A stretch of 64,000 nucleotides of DNA from Branchiostoma floridae (lineage: Eukaryota > Chordata > Leptocardii > Amphioxiformes > Branchiostomatidae), in contig NC_049984.1 of assembly GCF_000003815.2 (NCBI RefSeq), positions 10,231,087 to 10,295,086 on the forward strand. The letters are read 5' to 3'. Position numbers and translations under genes: made by a program. Positions within the stretch are counted from its first letter, which is position 1; the number at the start of each line of letters is the position of its first letter. The notes under the pieces are model-generated. The model saw only the letters and a list, made by a program, of their open reading frames with translations, ran no database searches and was not told the DNA's origin. Below, piece after piece: positions 12,301 through 21,300 of the stretch.

Positions 12301-15300
12301 AAATAGACAGCCTCTACTTGACTTCTTATGGATATGCTTGGTTAAATCATGATCAAATGATGGTCAAATCTAATGCTTAATGATTTATTTACTAGGAGTA
12401 CATTATGTTTAATAGAAATTAAAGTAGCAAGAAATGATCAAATAATCCTTGTCACCACATCACTTTTGGATGAAATAATTGCTCCAAAATATCAGATTTA
12501 TCAGAATAACTAAAGGTGACTTGCATTTTGTACAAGACTTAAAGCAACCACATTTTATATCATGTACACACCCCTGCAGTCGGTTGAGTTCTTGGATCCC
12601 TCAGACAGAGTTGAAGTACCAGCGGGACACTGTTTACACTGGGTTTGCATCTCCTCATCCTGGTACCAGCCCACTGCACATGGCACACACACTGTACCGT
12701 TCCCATATGTACCCACTGGGCAGTTCACTGGAGACAAAGGAAAGCACTGGTTTAGGAGATGACTTGAAGTATTAAACATAGACTATTACTGAATCATATA
12801 TATATGAAAAGCAATTCATGGCCTACATCAAATTAAGCTGCCATTTCTATTGAGTATGGGTAGTTTGAAGAAGAAGAATCAGCTTGTGCCATCTTCCAAT
12901 TTGGTGCAGAAATACATCTGGCATCTGAATGAATGGTAAGAGTACTCCATAAACTTTTATTGCTCTTATGCTGTACTGTGGCTCAGGACATTATGCCTTA
13001 AGCCATTGGGATGGCACGCTTCCATGGTATACTTTACATTAAGGCTTTGAAGTTGAAATGCATCCAGATACGTGATAGCACTGGACATGAAAGGTTTATA
13101 TTGTATCAGTGTTTAAGTCAACAATTTAGAGTATAGTTCAACTTACCACATGATGCTCCAAAGTTCTCAATCTTTGCCAGTTGTCCAGGGGCACAATTCA
13201 GCTCAAACTCGGCCAAGAAGCCTGTGTAGTGCATGGGCTCCAGGGTCTCATTTCCTAGTGGTAAGTCAAATGTCTTGTTCTCCACCTTATCAGCTATCTC
13301 GAAGTACATCTCATCCAATGCAGTAGCAATGGCTGCTTGGTCATGCTGTAAGACATCTCCTCCATCACCAAACACAGCCACAATGACAAAGAAGATCTTG
13401 AGGTTTGCTTGTTGTTCGGTCTGTCTTTTCACAATTCTGTGGTCATCTGCCCTTGTTCTTATCCTGTCATCACTGACATCCCTTCGTCTTCTAAAAGTCA
13501 CTCCACACTCAACCTGAGCAAAACACAAAAAAGAACAAAATTTATTAGATAATCTTTGCTGTGATCATTTTTAAAAGGAGGGATCTTCTGTGACAGTCTA
13601 AGTCGAATTTGAGACCCAACTGGTATAAAATGCTGGCAATGTAATTGATAACTTAACGCAAATCTTTTAGGAAAAACTGAACAACCAATGATACATTCCT
13701 CAAAGTTTGCATAAAATTTGAAATGATTTCAATGGCTACATATACAAACATCACAAGGAGCTAAAAATGAATTAGCATAAAGAGGATCTACCTCAATATC
13801 AGTCACATTACAGGTGATAGCAGGGTTGACAGCACTGCAGTCACTACTAGTTAGAGTGTTGTACAGCTGAAGGAAACCCTGTTTGATCTCCTCAATGTTT
13901 TCCTCACAGTTACCATGGTAGTAGTACAGGTCATTCTTCTGGGTCGCCCTTCCAGGTCTCACACGGCCTGCAACATCAGATTAGTCTGAGTTGATTCCAC
14001 AGAATAAAGTAGAAAACAAAAGCCTTGCAAGAAATCAAAATCAATGCAAACATTTTTTTCATGTTCCAGTACAACAGCTAGTGACATCTTCAACTCACCT
14101 GAACAGTCTGGCCAGGGAAATGGAGACCCATGCCAGTTTCCACTGTAGTCACACTTGTACTCATCTGCTGGGATCACAGCAAAGTCATATCTAGTGAACA
14201 GGATAACATAATGTTAATGTTACACCTTTATATCTAGATTTTGATATCGTGATGATATCTAGTTCCAAATCATTATTTCAAATTAAGGCCAAGTTTGTTA
14301 AATACGAAAACTGTATAAATCTTCTGTATAAATCTTCCATTCTTCCCTTTTTCCCAAGCTTAATAGTTAGATACACCCTTATATACATGCTGGTTCCTGA
14401 CTTTCCAATATATATATATGTTTATCAGTGACTTGTATGCACATGCACATGTACCAAGACTGTTACCTCTCATTGCAGCGCACAGTGCAGTACTGCTGGA
14501 AGTTTGGGATGGATCCACAAACTGCTACCCCATTCTGAGGTGGGGCAGGAGCCTCACATGCAGGTGCTGGAACAAAAAATGTTAAAGGTTAAGATGTTTT
14601 CAGATCAACGTCGTACAATCAACACTCACATAAAATANNNNNNNNNNNNNNNNNNNNNNNNNNNNNNNNNNNNNNNNNNNNNNNNNNNNNNNNNNNNNNN
14701 NNNNNNNNNNNNNNNNNNNNNNNNNNNNNNNNNNNNNATCCTAATCGATATCAGCCGTACAGCTTTGACTGTGAGATTGGCAGTCCTATATGAGATTGGC
14801 AGTCTCTGCCACATAGGGCACATCTGTAGAGGGTACATGTACAATGTAGTTGTGAGAAGAACTTAGCCGTACTTACGAAGGAGAGTGATGGTGAATTTAC
14901 AGCGGCTGTTGCGTGGGAAGTTCTGAGCCCAGCAGTAGACATTGTGGGACCCCAGACTGACTGTCTGTCCCTGGTTAGCCGTGCACTCCACTGGGACTGA
15001 CTGGTTGTTGTCATCCACATACACAGGGTCTGTCCAGGTCAGGGTATGGCCAGAAGCTGACTGTACTGTAACCTCCATGTTGTCAGGGCAGGACAGCAGG
15101 GTGGGTGGCTTGTCATCTGTGGAGGGAGTAAATGTGAGTCAGATAAAGACAATGTAATGTAGAACTGTTTAATACTTGTAATGTTAGGGTGATTTTTGAC
15201 ACATTCCACCAGTGCTTTGAATTATTTTTGTATCATGCACATGATAGAGAATCTGATATACTTGTACTACATAGTTGCTGGATGTCAAGCATTGATTATA

Positions 15301-18300
15301 TTTCTCAAATATAAGTAATGCAATCTATATATGATATCTTTAAAAATGGATTTAAAGAGGATAAAACATGGGTCACCTTCCAGAGGTTGAGTACATAAGA
15401 CTTATCTTTGACAAAAAAATGATGACCAGTTTGTTACAAGATCAGTAAACTTACTCTCCACACGGATGTGACGTTGACACTGTGATGTTAAACCATACGT
15501 ATCAGTGGCGCTATAGACCAGCACATGGACTCCGACATCAAAGTGGTATGGATTAGGGTGGTTGGGGTGGACCGTGTAGCTGGGTACAGTGCCGTCGTTG
15601 TCTGTCAAAGTGGTCGGACGTACCACCCAGTGGATCAGGGTGGAGTTCATCCCAGGGTCAGAGTAGGTCAGGATGTCTGGAGGGCACACAAGTGTGGGGG
15701 TCTGGACATCTGCAAGGAAAAATGAGATCATACAGCTCTTAGTCTTGTCTGATATTTTGTCCTCTAGTAGTATGCCAGAATATATAAGAACAATTCACCT
15801 TTATTTGCTTGTGTTGCCAAGAACTAAAAATTCTCACTTTGAGTCTGAAATGAAATATTCACCTGTGCAGGTGAGTGTGCTGCCATAGTGGCTCCACCTG
15901 TCTCCTGTTCCACAGGTTTGCACAGCAGCGCCCCCTCTCAGCTCAAACCCTTCACTGCAGTTGACGTTGCACTGAGTGCCATGAGGATGTTTCCTGTAGC
16001 CACATTCTGGAGGAGACACACTCGCAAAGGCAGGGACCTCTAGGTTGGGGCATTCCACGGCTACAGAGGAAAGGTAGAGGTGTAAGTGCTCAGGAAACCC
16101 ACACACTGAATCATGATTGGTCACAGTAGCAGAACAAACTTCAGCTTACCACCAAACCTCATCTATTTCATACTATTCAACAAGATTTTTCCTTTACGAC
16201 ATTTATGCTGAGCTCAGCACAGTGTATATGTTTACAGGGTATGTCTAGTAATGAACCTTGAAAGAAAAAAGAAAAAAGCTTACATTTGCAGTAAGTGGTG
16301 GCCCTTGCTCCACTCCACAAGCCATTTTTCAGACAGGTCCTGAAAGTGTCAAAGATGGGAGTCCTGCCAACATCACACATGATCTCCAGGGTAGAGTTGT
16401 AGGTGTAGGGACCACTGGCACTGTGGTTGTACACCAGTGTGCTATCACTCACATTGGGATATGGTCCACAGGTCACAACTAGATGGAAAAGACAAAGTGT
16501 GCTACAGTCAGAGTCTGGTCCAGAGCTTAAAGGGTAACAAAAACTGAATAAATTGTTCACTACATGTATGTAGAAACAACTGTCAACTACTAATTATCAA
16601 TTTTTTCATCGTATATTAGAGAAAGATACATGCTGTGCAAGAAAAAGAAGAAAGAGGACAGCAGTTTCGTTTCTGGCCTACCTTTCTTGAAGACTTCAGA
16701 GGAAAAGGAAGCAGAACAATGATGAAAGAGAAGTGAGAGACATTTAGGATCTTGGGAACATTGGAAGGAAAATTTTCAAAAATCACACTGAGACAGTCAC
16801 TATTAACCTTACCAAAATTGATGGAATTCTTCTACAAGAAAGTAAGAAGTGTCTAAATATGGTCTAGTTACATAGACACAATTTTTTCTTGATATATTTC
16901 TTACCATTGCAGGTTGGAAGAGTGCCCTCCCACACGAAGGAGGAGTTGCAGTACAGACTGTGTTCCCCCGATGCCCTGTAGCCGGTATCACACGTGATGT
17001 AACAGGTGTTCCCAGGTGTGTTCTTACACTGCTGCATCCCAACCACATTGTAATCCACATCTCCAACAACCCTGCCGTTCACATGAACCATCGAGGCATG
17101 CTGGACTGCTGGGAGCATGGGACAGCTCCTCGCTGAAAATTGAAAGAGTATGGTTGATTTTAACGATTAAAGATGGCATGCTAGATTAATGGTGTATTTA
17201 TGGAATATATTTGAGCTCAGTAAAGCTACCAATACAACAATTGAAAAGATACAACCATCTGCTTCAGCCATTTTGATCATTTCATCTTCTTCATTTCATT
17301 TGATGAGATATTCCAACAACCCTGACTATCCCAGTTATGACTTATTTAGAAGTTTGTCGAAAATATCCCAATTTGCAAGGCTAATGTTGTTAAAAATAGG
17401 AGTGTCTGATTCCTCCCTACCAATTTAAGGCTATTTATGGGAACCAAAACACACAGGCTTTAGTGTGTTATCTTGATTTCATGGTACATTTGTTCTCACT
17501 TGTTTTCTACTTGGGTGTGAAATCACTTCCAGCTGAGCCTAGCACTTTAGAGGTACTCTAACACAGGTTAGCTGCCAGATGGTTTTTATCAAAACCACTG
17601 TGCCTTGGAATCAAGAGCTTCTCAGGAGCTACATGTAGCCTGGCTTCAAAGGAATATGTAAAAGCACCTTATGTGATAGTTACAAAGCTAAGGTTTCCAA
17701 GCAAGTGATTCCTATTACCAGTATATGTTTAATATTTCTTACAAATGCCTCTGTACATTCTTTGCTACCCACACAATTTTACAGCAAATTAAAAGCAGGA
17801 CTACGGTAGAGATGGCCATGAATAACTTCATATTTTCATATACGTCTTTTGTTTTGTTTTGAACTTGAATTGAATGAAATTGAATTCAATTTCAATTGAA
17901 TTGTAAAATTCACAAAAGGTCTCATCTTTTGTAGAGAAAAAAGTCTGGTTTAACAACAGTTTCTTAAACAAATGTTGTCATCATCCTGTCAAATGTAGTT
18001 AAAGTGTTGTGATGACATCTCACCAGCACATGTCCCGTTCCTTTCCTCCATCCCATCCCCACAGACACAATGGTCCCTTCTGGTGGCTCCTGTACCCACG
18101 GTGGTCGTCCCCTCTGGACAGGTGGTACAGTCCGTAGGGCTCAGGGTGTCTTTGTAGGTTCCCACAGGGCATGCTGTACAAGTAGAAAGCAGTGTGACAC
18201 TTACACCTCAGGTTCAATGATATTCAAGCAGTTATTGTTGAAGAATTTCTCCAAAATAGATTTGTCTAACATTGATGAATTTTAGTCATTTTGTACTAGT

Positions 18301-21300
18301 TTAGTTCCAATCCTATTAGGCTACCACTGGATGGTAGAAATGCTATATGTCACATGAGACACCTGTCATAGGAACTATCAGCTTAAGCTTCCTGTGGGGA
18401 AAATGCTGGACATTTGATTCATCAAGTGAACACAAATTCTGCAAAAAATGCCATTGGTAATGCATAGGCCTGTTCATGTTGTCTCACCTATCAAAAATGT
18501 CATATGCTCATATACAATGCAACCACAGCCTCCATCCTCTCGGCTACAGGGCAAAGCATATTGAAGGTCTTTCCTCTTGTGACCCATTATACTGTATAAC
18601 CACATCCTTCCATACCTGATACGCTCCTGGTTAATACCTACCTGTAACATCACCTCTGAGGTTTCCTCACTTAATCCATGTCAACTTCCTCCTGTGTATG
18701 TTCTGTGACATTGTGGTATAGCTACCTTTTGCACACTATACACCCCATGCCTCACTAATTGGCTGAGTATTCCACACAGATGATAATATTCTCAAACAAA
18801 TTTAAGGATATAGCTAAATTCTTTTACACAACCAGTTAATACTCACATTTTCTTGAAATTATTTTTGGAAACTTAAGGATGGCATGCTAGCTCACCAGCA
18901 TTCAGTTTAGAAGAAAATTCAGTGGTTGCAATAGATTGTGACCTTTCTTGCCAGAAACACTCCTGAGTTTCGTCACATTATTGACAAATGTGTATACGTA
19001 ATATTGAACATTTAGCCATCCCCTTTGCTGACTGCATGTTGTCCTATTGACACATCAGCAGTGTATAAAGCAGTAGTAGCATTATTTACCTGTGCACAGG
19101 TGTCCATCTCCCCCGTATCCCTCCTCACAGGAACATGTGGCATAGCCAGACTTGGAGGGGCAGGAGCAGGTGGAGTGAGAGCCACAGTTGAAGTCACAGT
19201 AGGACCTGTCCGTCACAGACCAGGACTCCTCCTGTTGGTCTGGAAAACAGTAAGGAAAAAAATGTTTCCAAAAGGCTACATCTGCTTGACTGTAGGTCGT
19301 GTTAGACTTTCTGAATTATAGTGTACACATGAAATTCTTTTCAATATACTATATGTCCAGGGCTCGAAATTCATTTTTGGGATTAGGTGCACCGGTGCAC
19401 CCAGCTTAAAGAATTGGGTGCACCAAAAAAGTGTTGGGTGCACCACTTGAATTTAAGTAATAACCTAATATCAAATTCTTAAACAAGTACCGTGACAGAC
19501 ATTTTTATTATCTTTCTAATGCTTGGATGTCAAGAATTTTACATACATTTTATACCTTTACATACATAAACCTAAGAAAATATTTGGGTGCACCCACAGA
19601 AAATAATTGGGTGCACAGCTCCAATTTTGGGTGCACCTGGGTGCACATGCACCCAGTATTTCAACCCCTGATGTCTAAAGGAAAGAGTCAGAGTTTTCAT
19701 CAGAATATTTTTATTTTATTTCCAACAGGTGGTTGCTAAAAAAACACTAGAATATGATATGATATGAATGATTACAGTATATGCAGTCAGAATCAATTCT
19801 TCATGTTGAGTCATAACTTCTTTATCAGACCTTAATCATTAGTTGCTTAGTTACCAACAAAACGGCAACAAACCGTTTCACTTGGGGACTAGTGAACAGG
19901 GCATTAGTAGACAATGGGCAGGTAGTATTTGTATTGTATCTCTGTGTATCCATTTGAGGGATCTGGGATCTTATGTTGACAGTAAAGTAATGTTGAGACA
20001 TCACAGTATATTTACAGTGGAAGCCTTTTGTCTTTTCTTTTTTATGCCTCAATCACTCTTTTGACAAGGTTCTTTCCAAGAATCCAAGCAGTAAAAATGT
20101 GCAGATTAGTTTTTTTGGGATCACCTCGAATTTTTTTTATGACTGCAAGTCCCTGCAATGTCAATGAAGCACTGTTTTGCCATGGATGCTTAGATTGTGT
20201 TGACACAAGGATGTGCTTACGACAGTCAGCTGTTCCAAGTGCATGTTGTAGACTCATTAAGCAACATTCTTTGGACTGTATATGATACTGTAATGCCTAA
20301 TGAGCTTCCTAACAAACACACAACAAATTATTCCAGTTGTTTACAAAATGTTGATGTTGAAATCTGAAGTGTGGGAATGTACGTTGCTGTACCACACACA
20401 ATATAAATAACCCATGCCCTTATATGGACACAGGTGCCCAAACATATGCAAGAGCATGACCTCACTCTATAGAACAGGCTTCGTCCGGAAAGAAAGTATT
20501 TGCATGACAAAAGGTGACCTGTGACGCTTTTGTCCGTCCTTCCGTGCTAGGTAGGGCCAGGAAGACTGAATGATCCAATAGAAACTTAACTGATTTCAGT
20601 TCCTCTTTCTAAAGATGCTAAGTAAATATATCATTCTAACAGTTTCTGAGCCAAGTAAAGCACTACCTCTTTTGATTAATGTGAGGCTAAATCTTTTATA
20701 ATATTGAGATCCAACCCCCATCAACACTACAAAGAAAATCGACAAAAACAAATTTGAAACCTTTTTGTCTGGTGATTCAACTTGTCAGTGAACGTTTTCA
20801 ATAACCGCCATCTCACATTATGTCACAAACTTTGTTGACGTTATAATATGGAAATTACAAGTCATAAACAACTTCTTGTAATACAATGTTAACAGATGGA
20901 CGTTTAGCTTGTTCTTCAGAGCACAAATACTAGTTAGGATCAAGATATACCAGTCACTGTTTGTTTTGTTCCCACCACTTGGCCCAGGTGTGTCATACAT
21001 TCAACAGTGTCTGCATCTTTTCCTGCGCATTCTTGACCGGTCTACCTGACACGCAGAACCTTGGGACGCACTCTAAACATCGTGCCATGTAATCCTGGGG
21101 GCCTTTTTGAGTCACCTCCTCAATAATGCATGATCGTATCAAGTCTAACTGTGTCATCGGATACAGCTGGTATTTGCACTATGTGTTGGCTAAATTCAAT
21201 GGAAAGGCCAATGTAACTACCCGGGGACAAAATACTGCTTTTAGAATTCTTAGTTCAACAGTTTGCACGTTTTCAGTAGAATTCTGGGCTGTAGAGGACT

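Noticed and set aside
17866-17900. Palindrome around GAATTC in a gene 1 intron
   Set aside because: On close comparison the arms agree over only about 9 bases before mismatches; it is low-complexity AATT sequence.
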